Assembly (NCBI GenBank): GCA_049669725.1
Contig: JBATKU010000137.1
Span: 1-20,019 of the forward strand
Direction: 5' to 3'
DNA: 20,019 nucleotides
Source: JAFDCJ01 sp049669725
GTDB lineage: Bacteria; Desulfobacterota; Desulfobacteria; Desulfobacterales; JAFDCJ01
Each line of letters begins with the position of its first letter. Within the stretch, counting starts at the first letter, position 1. Below are positions 7,398 through 14,809 of the stretch, piece by piece. A model generated the notes under the pieces. The model did not search any database. It had not been told where the DNA came from and saw only the letters and a program-made list of their open reading frames with translations. A program made the position numbers and the translations under genes.

Positions 7398-9989
7398 ATG
7401 GATGAGAGATACGATCCCAAGGCAATTGAATCCAAATGGCAACAAAAATGGGAAAAATGGGATTTGTTCAGGGTAAAAGAGAACCCGGCCCAGGCGAAAT
7501 ATTATCTGCTTGAAATGTTTCCCTATCCCTCGGGAAATATTCATATGGGACACGTCCGCAATTATACCATCGGTGATGTGGTGGCACGGTATAAACGAAT
7601 GCGCGGATTCAATGTTCTGCATCCCATGGGATGGGATGCTTTCGGCATGCCGGCCGAAAACGCCGCCATTGCCAATAAAACCCATCCGGCCAAATGGACC
7701 TATGCGAATATCGATGCTATGCGATCCCAACTCAGGCGCATGGGATTCAGCTACGATTGGGGCAGGGAGCTTGCAACCTGTCGACCGGAGTACTATCGCT
7801 GGGAGCAATGGCTGTTTTTAAAAATGTATGAAACGGGCGCGGCCTACCGCAAAGAATCTTTTGTGAACTGGTGCGAAGACTGCCAAACGGTCCTGGCCAA
7901 TGAGCAGGTTGAAGCCGGGTTGTGCTGGCGCTGTGGCCAGCAGGTTCGTCAAAAGCAATTGTGGCAATGGTTTTTCAAAATTTCCGACTTAGCCCAGGAC
8001 CTTCTGGTCTACTGCGACAAATTGCCTGGATGGCCGGAAAAAGTGATCACCATGCAGAAAAACTGGATCGGTAAGAGCGTAGGGGCCCAAATCAATTTTG
8101 CCGTCGAAGAAAGCGATGAGGTCATATCGGTTTTTACGACTCGGCAGGACACCGTATTTGGCGCAACATTCATGTGCCTGGCTCCCGAACATCCGCTGGT
8201 GAGCAAGTTGTCAAAGGGCACTTCCCAGGAAAAAGAGGTGGGGCAGTTTGTCGAGCGGATTGCCTTGCAGGACCGATCGGTGCGAACCATTGAAAACTAT
8301 GAAAAAGAGGGGGTCTTTATCGGCACCTACTGCCTGAATCCATTGACCGGCCGTCGGATACCTATTTATACAGCTAATTTTGCGTTGATGGCATACGGCA
8401 CCGGTGCGGTAATGTCAGTTCCGGCCCACGATCAACGCGATTTTGATTTTGCCCGCAAATACGGCCTGGACATTGTTGTGGTTGTAACACCCGAAGATTC
8501 GGATTTGGATAGCCAGACCATGACCGAAGCCTATCCGGGTGAAGGCTGCATGATCAATTCCGGTCAGTTCGACGGTATGGACAATCGCCAAGCCCTCGAA
8601 GAAATTGCCTCCTATCTTGAAGAAAACAACCTCGGAACACGGGCAGTCAGTTTCAGGCTCAGGGATTGGGGAATCTCCCGGCAACGATACTGGGGGGCAC
8701 CCATTCCCATGATCCACTGCCCGGACTGCGGTATTGTGCCGGTGCCGGAAGAAGATCTGCCGGTTGTTTTGCCGGAAGAAGTTGATATGCTGGAGGGCGG
8801 AAAATCCCCGCTGCCCGGGTTGGATGATTTTGTAAAGGTAGTCTGTCCCCGGTGCGGCCGCAAGAATGCCAGACGGGAAACCGATACCATGGATACTTTT
8901 GTGGAGTCATCCTGGTATTTCGAAAGATATTGCAGCCCGCAATGCAATACCGGTATGTTTGACACGGATGCCGTCGATTACTGGATGCCGGTGGACCAAT
9001 ACATCGGCGGCGTCGAACACGCCATTTTGCATTTGCTCTACTCAAGATTCTATACCCGCGTGCTGTATGATCAGGGGCTGGTTAAATTCAAAGAGCCTTT
9101 TACCAATTTGTTGACCCAGGGGATGGTTTGCAAAGAGACGGTTTCATGCTCTGAACATGGGTACCTGCTGCCGCAGGAAGTTGACAGCCAAAAGGGAAAC
9201 CGCGTGTGCAGCATGTGCGCCAAGCCGGTGACTGTGGGTCGGGTGGAAAAGATGTCCAAATCCAAAAAAAATGTGATCGATCCCAATATTTTGATTGATA
9301 AGTACGGTGCCGACACCACCCGGTTTTTCTGCCTTTTTGCTGCGCCTCCCGAGCGGGATCTTGAATGGAGCGAACAGGGCGTAGAAGGCGGTTATCGATT
9401 CTTAAATCGGATCTGGCGGTTGGCCGCGGGCTTGATGGGCAAGATAAAAGATGTGCCGTCTTTTGATGGCGGCTTTGATACGCTTGACAATACCGTGCGG
9501 CCGCTGTTTCAAAAAACGCATCAGACCATTCACAAAGTGACCCGCGATATCGAAGATCGCTTTCATTTCAACACTGCCATCAGTGCTGTTATGGAGCTGT
9601 TTAACGGCATGAGCGGCATTGATATCATGAAAATCAGCGACGACCAGTTGCCGGTGATACGCCTGGCCATGGAATCTCTCACCCTTCTTCTATCGCCGAT
9701 TGTGCCGCATTTTGCCGAAGAATTGTGGGCAGAACTCGGGCATGAGTCCAGCGTTCTGCTTGCCCCCTGGCCACAATACCGTGAAGATGCGCTGGTAAAA
9801 GACGAGCTGCAGGTTGTGGTCCAGGTCAACGGCAAACTGCGCAGTCGCTTCCAGGTTGCCACGGATACCGAGGAAGAAACGATCAAAGATATGGCGCTGT
9901 CAGATGAACGGATTCAAAAGTTCATTGACGCCAAAGGGATAAAAAAAATCATCGTGGTGAAGAATAAACTGGTCAATATTGTGGTATAG
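7398..9989 (+). CDS. leuS: Leucine--tRNA ligase
   Basis: Class I aminoacyl-tRNA synthetase that charges tRNA-Leu in the cytoplasm. 863 residues from MDERYDPKAIESK. The ATP-binding HIGH motif appears as HMGH (about 49-52) and KMSKS is intact (KMSKSKK, about 618). The CP1 editing domain contains the threonine-rich motif as TTRQDTVFGATF. A zinc-type cysteine pair set is visible (CEDCQTVL with CWRCG), as are CPDCG and CPRCG. The C-terminal anticodon and tail domains are complete. Two in-frame ATGs compete: AGAGGA (7382-7387) lies only 1 nt before the one at 7389 but 10 nt before the one at 7398. The latter also matches the E. coli N-terminus, so I prefer 7398. lptE follows immediately. Confidence 0.97.
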   Translation: MDERYDPKAIESKWQQKWEKWDLFRVKENPAQAKYYLLEMFPYPSGNIHMGHVRNYTIGDVVARYKRMRGFNVLHPMGWDAFGMPAENAAIANKTHPAKWTYANIDAMRSQLRRMGFSYDWGRELATCRPEYYRWEQWLFLKMYETGAAYRKESFVNWCEDCQTVLANEQVEAGLCWRCGQQVRQKQLWQWFFKISDLAQDLLVYCDKLPGWPEKVITMQKNWIGKSVGAQINFAVEESDEVISVFTTRQDTVFGATFMCLAPEHPLVSKLSKGTSQEKEVGQFVERIALQDRSVRTIENYEKEGVFIGTYCLNPLTGRRIPIYTANFALMAYGTGAVMSVPAHDQRDFDFARKYGLDIVVVVTPEDSDLDSQTMTEAYPGEGCMINSGQFDGMDNRQALEEIASYLEENNLGTRAVSFRLRDWGISRQRYWGAPIPMIHCPDCGIVPVPEEDLPVVLPEEVDMLEGGKSPLPGLDDFVKVVCPRCGRKNARRETDTMDTFVESSWYFERYCSPQCNTGMFDTDAVDYWMPVDQYIGGVEHAILHLLYSRFYTRVLYDQGLVKFKEPFTNLLTQGMVCKETVSCSEHGYLLPQEVDSQKGNRVCSMCAKPVTVGRVEKMSKSKKNVIDPNILIDKYGADTTRFFCLFAAPPERDLEWSEQGVEGGYRFLNRIWRLAAGLMGKIKDVPSFDGGFDTLDNTVRPLFQKTHQTIHKVTRDIEDRFHFNTAISAVMELFNGMSGIDIMKISDDQLPVIRLAMESLTLLLSPIVPHFAEELWAELGHESSVLLAPWPQYREDALVKDELQVVVQVNGKLRSRFQVATDTEEETIKDMALSDERIQKFIDAKGIKKIIVVKNKLVNIVV

Positions 9990-10000
9990 GAGGAATATAG

Positions 10001-10519
10001 TTGAAGAAAATTGTTCCAATAGCGCTACTTTTACTATGTCCCCTGCTATTGCTTGCGTGCGGCTATCGTTTTGCCGGATCGGGCGCCTTTCCTGAGGGCG
10101 TGAATACTATTTTTATAGAAGTTATAGAGAACCGCACTTCCAAGATCGGCGTGGAAAGAATTGTTACCAATCAGCTCATTTTTGAATTTTCCAGGCAAAG
10201 AGAGAGCAGTCTGGTAAGCAACGTCAATGAGGCCGATGCCATTTTAAAGGGCTCGATTAATTCGATTCGTACTCAGACCATCTCCCGGGTAGGCACCGAG
10301 ACAGCCAATGAACGAGAAGTCGTTATGAAGGTTGATCTGCGATTGATAAAAAAGAACGGTGGAGCTGTTATCTGGGCCGCCAAAGGCCTTTCCGACCGGG
10401 AGGCTTATGATGTTGACAGCGCCAATATAGAAACAGATCGAAACGAGGAACTGGCCCTTGGAAGGCTTTCGGAGCGATTATCGGAACGGATTTTCAATCG
10501 GTTAACGGATAATTTTTGA
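10001..10519 (+). CDS. lptE: LPS-assembly lipoprotein LptE
   Basis: Outer-membrane lipoprotein that plugs LptD and takes part in delivering lipopolysaccharide to the cell surface. 172 residues. It has a lipoprotein signal with a hydrophobic core and lipobox LLAC (C20 would be lipidated), immediately followed by the family start CGYRFAGSG. The rest is the LptE alpha/beta domain, with FIEVIENRTSKIGVE and EREVVMKVDLRLI as typical strands. The start is TTG at 10001 with a near-ideal AGGAGG 6-8 nt upstream that overlaps the leuS stop codon, so the two are translationally close. In many Proteobacteria holA follows; here no further plus-strand gene follows. Confidence 0.92.
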   Translation: MKKIVPIALLLLCPLLLLACGYRFAGSGAFPEGVNTIFIEVIENRTSKIGVERIVTNQLIFEFSRQRESSLVSNVNEADAILKGSINSIRTQTISRVGTETANEREVVMKVDLRLIKKNGGAVIWAAKGLSDREAYDVDSANIETDRNEELALGRLSERLSERIFNRLTDNF

Positions 10520-10526
10520 CTGATCC

Positions 10527-10647
10527 GGGGTTCAGAGGTTCAAGGTTCAGAGTTCAAAGTTTCAAAAGAACTCACCGTTACGTGTTTAAAAACGGCAACC
10601 CTGAACGGTGAACCCTGAACCTTTGAACCCTCTTGATACCTGAAACC
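10527..10647. repeat. Inverted pair of GGTTCA/TGAACC word repeats
   Basis: The spacer between the convergent genes lptE and rpsT is built of degenerate words: GGTTCA-type in the left arm (10527-10567) and TGAACC-type in the right arm (10598-10647). The arms are broadly reverse complementary and could fold into a long imperfect hairpin with a loop of about 30 nt. It may serve as a two-way transcription barrier between lptE and rpsT, but no clean U-run is present. No gene is seen. Confidence 0.75.
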
Positions 10648-10657
10648 AATTATGGTT

Positions 10658-10924
10658 TTATGAATTAGCGGAGTTTGCCAGTTTTGTAAGGCGGGAAATT
10701 TTTCGGGCGGCAGTACGTTTGTGGATCACACTTTTTTTTGAGGCCTTATCAATTGCTGATTGAGCAGCATTGATCTTGGCCGACATATTTTCACTTGATG
10801 TTCCTGCTGCTGCTGATCGAATGTCTTTGACAATCGTTTTAATTCTCGTTTTGACGGATTTATTACGCAAATGCCTCAATTCGTTTTGCCGAGCGCGTTT
10901 GATCGCTGATTTGTGATTTGCCAA
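10658..10924 (-). CDS. rpsT: Small ribosomal subunit protein bS20
   Basis: Primary-binding protein of the 30S subunit, contacting 16S rRNA. 88 residues, highly basic and helical, beginning MANHKSAIKRARQNE and ending RKISRLTKLANS, full length for the family. The start codon is TTG at 10924, with AAAGGAG 9 nt upstream; there is no ATG alternative. E. coli rpsT also starts with UUG, which is linked to its autogenous control. A promoter lies upstream and the gene diverges from murJ, an arrangement I recall from other Proteobacteria. Confidence 0.96.
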   Translation of the reverse strand: MANHKSAIKRARQNELRHLRNKSVKTRIKTIVKDIRSAAAGTSSENMSAKINAAQSAIDKASKKSVIHKRTAARKISRLTKLANSANS

Positions 10925-10962
10925 CGGTGGGTGCTCCTTTTTTGAAATTATTTTAAAAGATA

Positions 10963-10991
10963 TAAATATTATTTAATTTAAGACCTGTCAA
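10963..10991 (-). promoter_or_regulatory. Likely rpsT promoter
   Basis: On the minus strand a perfect TTGACA (10986-10991) is followed after 17 nt by TATTTA (10963-10968) in very AT-rich DNA. The -35 is ideal and the -10 mediocre. The leader would be about 35 nt. Confidence 0.55.
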
Positions 10992-11092
10992 GAAAATTTA
11001 GCAGTTTTTTTCCCTTATGATTAACTCCCATACTCAGGATTCACAATTATCTCAAATTTTCCCGTCGCGGAATAAAATATCGAGATGCTGCG

Positions 11093-12655
11093 ATGTCTGA
11101 AAATTCCCGGGTCGTAAAAGCTGCCGGTGTCGTGGGAGCGGCAACTCTTTTGAGCCGCATTCTGGGTTTTATTCGCGATGCTGTAATTGCCTGGTTTTTC
11201 GGAGCGGGTTTGAGCTCGGATGCCTTTATTGCAGCCTTTAGAATACCGAATTTGCTCAGGCGACTATTCGCTGAAGGTTCGTTGAGTTCCGCTTTTATCC
11301 CGGTTTTTACGCAATATATTGTCCGTCGAGGGCAGCCGGAGGCTTTTCACCTGGCGCGTTCGGCGTTCAGATTGTTGAGTATTCTTTTGATTCTCGTTTC
11401 CGCTGCTGGCATCCTCCTGTCACCCTGGATTGTAAAGTTTGTGGCGCCCGGGTTTGTAGCAGACAAGTATTCACTGACGGTTACCCTGACCCGCCTCATG
11501 TTTCCCTATATATTCTTTGTTGGGCTGGTCGCTCTTTGCATGGGCATACTCAATGTTCTCGGTCATTTTGCAGCCCCGGCCCTTGCACCGGTTTTGCTCA
11601 ATATTTCTATCATCGGGTCAGTGTTGATCATTTCCCCATCCTTGTCCGTCCCGGCAGTCGGATTAGCTGTCGGGGTACTCATCGGCGGTGTTCTGCAACT
11701 GGCCATTCAGTTACCGGTGCTTTTGCGTATCGGTTTTCGATTCTGGGAAAAGGCGAAATTGCTCCACCCCGGATTAAGACAGATAGCGACCCTGATTCCC
11801 CCTGTAATATTAGGCGGCGCCGTTTACCAGATCAATATTGTTATCGGCACTATTTTGGGATCGCTGTTGGCGGAAGGAAGCGTTACCTACCTGTACTTTG
11901 CCGATCGTCTGGTGCAATTTCCATTGGGGGTGTTTGCGATTGCCGCGGCAACGGCGGTTTTGCCCAGCCTCTCCCGGCAAGCGGCATCGGAGGATTTTGA
12001 GGCCCTCAAGGATACGTTTGATCATGCTTTGAAACTGGTATTTTTCATTTCAATACCGGCAATGATGGGCCTTATTCTATTGAGAGAGCCCATCGTCGCT
12101 TTGTTGTTTCAGCGAGGGGAATTTGATGCCTTGGCAACACGGTTGACTGCCCAGGCACTTTTGTACTATTCTTTAGGTCTGTGGGCATTTTCAGCCGTGC
12201 GAATTGTTGCGGCAACATTTTTTGCGATGCAGGATACCCGGACTCCGGTAAAAATGGCCGGCCTATCCATACTCGTCAACATTATCCTGGGAATGTTTCT
12301 GATGAAGCCGCTTGGGCACGGCGGACTTGCTCTGGCAACATCGCTTGCCTCTATTCTAAATCTGGGACTTCTAGTTCGAGCCTTGAAAAACAAACTGGGC
12401 GTATTGGGATGGAAAAGTATAGCCCGATCTTTTTGTAAAACACTGGTAGGCTCTATTGCCATGGGTGTTGCTGTCTGGGCCGCCGGGCTGGTATTTCTAT
12501 CTGGAAAGAACCCAACCCTGGCAGAGCTTTTGGGAGGAGTTGCCGGTTGTATTGCCATCGGCATTTGCGCTTACGGAGGTGTTGCTTATGTCTTAAAAAG
12601 TCCGGAGTTGCATGTTGTTCTGGCTGAAGCCCGCAAAGGTATTGGTAGGAAATGA
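11093..12655 (+). CDS. murJ: Lipid II flippase MurJ (MviN)
   Basis: Integral inner-membrane MOP-superfamily transporter that flips lipid II to the periplasmic face for peptidoglycan synthesis. 520 residues with about 14 predicted helices spread over the whole length. Family-typical segments include LLSRILGFIRDAVIAWFFGA near the N-terminus, SDAFIAAFRIPNLLRRLFAE, and later LVQFPLGVFAIAAATAVLPS and FFAMQDTRTPVK. The ATG at 11093 has only a weak ribosome binding site (GAGATG). The stop codon overlaps the ftsB start as ATGA, so translation of the two is probably coupled. First gene of a three-gene cluster. Confidence 0.96.
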   Translation: MSENSRVVKAAGVVGAATLLSRILGFIRDAVIAWFFGAGLSSDAFIAAFRIPNLLRRLFAEGSLSSAFIPVFTQYIVRRGQPEAFHLARSAFRLLSILLILVSAAGILLSPWIVKFVAPGFVADKYSLTVTLTRLMFPYIFFVGLVALCMGILNVLGHFAAPALAPVLLNISIIGSVLIISPSLSVPAVGLAVGVLIGGVLQLAIQLPVLLRIGFRFWEKAKLLHPGLRQIATLIPPVILGGAVYQINIVIGTILGSLLAEGSVTYLYFADRLVQFPLGVFAIAAATAVLPSLSRQAASEDFEALKDTFDHALKLVFFISIPAMMGLILLREPIVALLFQRGEFDALATRLTAQALLYYSLGLWAFSAVRIVAATFFAMQDTRTPVKMAGLSILVNIILGMFLMKPLGHGGLALATSLASILNLGLLVRALKNKLGVLGWKSIARSFCKTLVGSIAMGVAVWAAGLVFLSGKNPTLAELLGGVAGCIAIGICAYGGVAYVLKSPELHVVLAEARKGIGRK

Positions 12656-12951
12656 CCAAAAAACAAAATATTCTGTTATCAATTTCGATTCTGTTGCTTT
12701 TGGCCCTGTTTTTTTTTATCATTGTCAGCGAGCACGGACTTGCAGACTTGAGATCTCTAAAAAAAGAACGCAACAATCTTGTTGAAGAAAACAAAAAACT
12801 TACCCGGGAGAATCAGGCGATCAGCGTTGAAATCGACCGCTTGAAGCATGATCCTGCATACATAGAAAGTATTGCCAGGCAAGAGCTCGGAATGATCGGT
12901 GAGGATGAAATTATTCTGAAATCCCAAAGTTCATCGGAACAAAAAAAATGA
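12652..12951 (+). CDS. ftsB: Septum formation initiator family protein (FtsB/DivIC-like)
   Basis: Small bitopic membrane protein; FtsB forms the FtsQLB complex that activates septal peptidoglycan synthesis. 99 residues: a short basic cytoplasmic N-terminus (MTKKQ), one membrane helix (about 7-25), a coiled coil (about 32-68, with the heptad-like LKKERNNLVEENKKLTREN), then the family signature DPAYIESIARQELGMIGEDE. Overlaps murJ upstream and the next gene downstream, both as ATGA. In many genomes ftsB lies elsewhere; being joined to murJ ties a flippase to a divisome subunit in one transcript. Family assignment is sure; the exact orthology (FtsB rather than another DivIC-type protein) is inferred. 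Confidence 0.88.
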   Translation: MTKKQNILLSISILLLLALFFFIIVSEHGLADLRSLKKERNNLVEENKKLTRENQAISVEIDRLKHDPAYIESIARQELGMIGEDEIILKSQSSSEQKK

Positions 12952-13223
12952 ACCAGGAAGTCGATATTTATACCGAGACAATGGCCAAAGTTTATGCGGA
13001 TCAGGGGCATTGGGCCAAGGCTGTTGATATTTACCGGCATCTTGTGCAAACAGGGCCGCAGCGCCAGGATCTGATTGATGCCCTGGAGCACGCCCGGCAA
13101 AAAATGGAAGCACAACCTGGCACCAGGCCGGAGAAACTTGTGCCATTATTTCGCGAATGGATCGAACTCTTGCTTCAGCAAGAAAAACTAGCGAAGTTGA
13201 AGAGGCTGCGCAATAAACTGTAA
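12948..13223 (+). CDS. Small TPR-like protein
   Basis: 91 residues, no signal peptide or membrane segment. Residues about 5-38 (YTETMAKVYADQGHWAKAVD, then IYRHLVQTGP) fit one tetratricopeptide repeat: paired helices with the usual small, aromatic and alanine positions and a closing proline. The C-terminal half is a charged helix rich in Leu, Lys and Glu. Its start overlaps the ftsB stop as ATGA, so it is translated from the same message and may be a helical partner of the divisome or murein machinery. I know no defined function for it. Confidence 0.75.
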   Translation: MNQEVDIYTETMAKVYADQGHWAKAVDIYRHLVQTGPQRQDLIDALEHARQKMEAQPGTRPEKLVPLFREWIELLLQQEKLAKLKRLRNKL

Positions 13224-13337
13224 TTAGTTGTTTGGTTTTTCAAATTTAGTGTTTTGTATGATTTAGGAACGGTCCCATTGATTAAAATTTAACAATGCCA
13301 CACATCAGACACCACACACCAAATACCAAACACCCCG
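13224..13337. repeat. Inverted pair of GTTTGGT/ACCAAAC word repeats
   Basis: Between the murJ cluster and lptA, both converging here, the left part (13224-13262) is rich in TTTGGT and GTGTTTTG words. The right part (13297-13337) is rich in CACACC, ACCAAAT and ACCAAACACC words. The two parts are reverse complementary in style. No gene and no clear U-tract terminator. Confidence 0.65.
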
Positions 13338-13348
13338 TAAGGTGATCC

Positions 13349-13948
13349 TTATTCCTCCGATTTTTCAATCTTAAAGGCATCTGTTGCATTATCTTTGGTA
13401 TAGAACTCGGCCTTGATGCGCTTGGTTCCGCTGCCTTCGACCTTAACCTGGCTGCTTTTCCGATTCAACGTGATTTTAGATCCGGTGATTGAGTTCTTGC
13501 CGCTGATTACCTGGGTGTTTTCACCGCTTAAAATTACCGTCATTGCCGCCGTATCATATTCCGCTTTTTCAGCTTCCGCATTATACTGTTCAGTGGAAAT
13601 TTTTACGTTTCCCGTGGCAATGATCTTTTTCAATAACTCTTCATCACCGCCTTGCTTTTCGTTATCCAGTAATTCGCCCTGGTAATAAATTTTTAATTTA
13701 TCTGAAGTGATCGTAAAATTTCCCTGGGTCACCTTTACGTTTCCGATAAATTCAGCATACTTGTCCTCGTTGTATGAAATCAGCTCGTCAGCGACAATTT
13801 GAATGGGTTCGTTTCCGGCCTGTCCGGTTTTGGGCTCATCGGCGGCCCAGGCAGCATTCGCAAACAAGGTCGCCGCTGCAACCAGTGCAGCCATCCAAAG
13901 CCATCGTAATCTTTTAGGCGTTAAGATGAAGTGTTGGAAGTTTGGCAC
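13349..13948 (-). CDS. lptA: Periplasmic LPS-bridge protein LptA (OstA-like)
   Basis: Periplasmic protein that polymerises into the bridge carrying lipopolysaccharide from LptBFGC to LptDE. About 199 residues from the GTG at 13948. The signal peptide has a basic KRLR n-region, a hydrophobic core and the cleavage site AWA/AD. The OstA/LptA beta-jellyroll follows, with family strands IQIVADELISYNEDK, EFIGNVKVTQG and AEKAEYDTAAMTVILSG. The start is uncertain: TTG at 14035 reads through an AT-rich segment that looks foreign, and ATG at 13894 would lose the basic n-region. An ATG at 13965 would be in frame only if the run of eight G at 13952-13959 were one longer or two shorter. lptC and lptB, its usual neighbours, are absent. 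Confidence 0.85.
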   Translation of the reverse strand: MPNFQHFILTPKRLRWLWMAALVAAATLFANAAWAADEPKTGQAGNEPIQIVADELISYNEDKYAEFIGNVKVTQGNFTITSDKLKIYYQGELLDNEKQGGDEELLKKIIATGNVKISTEQYNAEAEKAEYDTAAMTVILSGENTQVISGKNSITGSKITLNRKSSQVKVEGSGTKRIKAEFYTKDNATDAFKIEKSEE

Positions 13949-14351
13949 CGTCCCCCCCCTTTCATTTTTAGATAAACCCGAAGTTGATATTGCTAAATCC
14001 TTCGCCAAATATATCAGTCGAGATATATTTTGCAACAGTCAACATCACTTTCATCCTGAATTTTTCCTTGCATCGGTTCAAGATAAAGAATATAATGATG
14101 GTACCGCTAAAATTTTTTACTGGGTACCTTGCAAAAGCATTCATGCTTCAGATGACCATTCCACAGTGCGGTGCCGATCTTTCTCTCTGCAGGGCCTCAG
14201 ATTTAGAACCGAATATAACTCATTGTTTTTTTAAATCGAAAAACCATCGGTGTGTTTTGTTAGGATGAGAAAAAGCCGTATCGCAACCGATTCTTCTTCA
14301 GCTTACCTGAATGTAAATCCCCTTGCCGACTATATTGAAGTTTGGAACCGT
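13937..14351. repeat. Segment bracketed by 15-bp direct repeats
   Basis: The word GAAGTTTGGCACCGT at 13937-13951 recurs as GAAGTTTGGAACCGT at 14337-14351 (14 of 15 identical), exactly 400 bp apart, one at the lptA start and one in the cold-shock gene leader. The interior is AT-rich and without a sure gene, so an old small insertion is possible. Confidence 0.4.
13968..14144 (-). CDS. Short unknown ORF (58 codons) upstream of lptA
   Basis: A minus-strand frame beginning MNAFARYPVKNFSGTIIIFF and ending NINFGFI, with one hydrophobic patch at about 14-23 and a basic middle (NRCKEKFRMK). There is no Shine-Dalgarno before the ATG at 14144. An internal ATG (FRMKV) has AAATTCAGG shortly upstream. It lies where lptC would normally be but does not resemble LptC. 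It may be a genuine small protein or simply an open frame inside an inserted repeat. Confidence 0.25.
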   Translation of the reverse strand: MNAFARYPVKNFSGTIIIFFILNRCKEKFRMKVMLTVAKYISTDIFGEGFSNINFGFI

Positions 14352-14378
14352 GAAAATCTCAAACCAAGGAGGTCCCCT

Positions 14379-14579
14379 ATGGCCAATGGTATTGTCAAAT
14401 GGTTTAATGAACGCAAAGGTTACGGATTTATCGAACAGGATGAGGGTCCCGACGTATTTGTTCACCATTCAGGAATCAACGCGCCTGGATTTAAATCCCT
14501 GAACGAAGGTGACCGGGTTACCTTTGAGATAGAAGAGGGGCAGAAAGGTCCTCGGGCCGTCAATGTCACGGTGGCTTAG
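14379..14579 (+). CDS. Cold-shock protein (CspA family)
   Basis: Single OB-fold nucleic-acid chaperone that melts RNA secondary structure. 66 residues, MANGIVKWFNERKGYGFIEQ onward, with RNP1 (KGYGFI) and RNP2 (VFVHHS) intact and the usual GPRAVNV ending. The start at 14379 is fixed by a strong AAGGAGG 7 nt upstream and by family length; an open frame extending back to 14250 is not part of the protein. The gene is monocistronic, as a strong terminator follows 20 nt after the stop. Whether it is cold-induced cannot be told. Confidence 0.95.
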   Translation: MANGIVKWFNERKGYGFIEQDEGPDVFVHHSGINAPGFKSLNEGDRVTFEIEEGQKGPRAVNVTVA

Positions 14580-14599
14580 TTGCATGGCCGAAATTTGAA

Positions 14600-14636
14600 A
14601 AGGGCATTGCCGAAACTTGTCGGCAGTGCCCTTTTT
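14600..14636 (+). terminator. Intrinsic terminator of the cold-shock gene
   Basis: A 14-bp stem (14600-14613 with 14620-14633, arms AAGGGCATTGCCGA and TCGGCAGTGCCCTT, one G-U pair) closes a 6-nt loop and runs into TTTTT at 14632-14636. Confidence 0.93.
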
Positions 14637-14692
14637 CCTGTTAGTCAAGAAATTAGAATATAGACCGGATCAAAACATGAAATGCTTATCAT

Positions 14693-14719
14693 GACTCGAC
14701 GATCCGCCAGCGGCGAGTC
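14693..14719. repeat. GC-rich imperfect palindrome
   Basis: GACTCG (14693-14698) pairs with CGAGTC (14714-14719), and inside it CCGC pairs with GCGG around CA. A bulge of five bases (ACGAT) sits on one side only. No U-run follows. It may be a dispersed extragenic palindrome or a 3' end stabiliser for the gene at 14810. Confidence 0.45.
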
Positions 14720-14809
14720 TGCTCAGCTAAATTCATTCGCAGATGGACAGGAAACCACCTCTAAAGAGAATACCATAGATGGCCAGGCTTTTCAGACTTC
14801 CTATGGCCG

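Noticed and set aside
11536..12000. 154-codon plus-strand frame inside murJ
   Set aside because: Out-of-frame shadow of the MurJ coding sequence; low-complexity composition and no start signal.
12166..12564. 132-codon minus-strand frame opposite murJ
   Set aside because: Antisense to conserved MurJ helices; no start signal.
1931..13337. CRISPR arrays in the three word-repeat spacers
   Set aside because: Words are 6-8 nt, degenerate and irregularly spaced with no unique spacers, and no cas genes are present.
13984..14268. 94-codon plus-strand frame between lptA and the cold-shock gene
   Set aside because: No ribosome binding site, overlaps the lptA start region antisense, and ends without any family signature.
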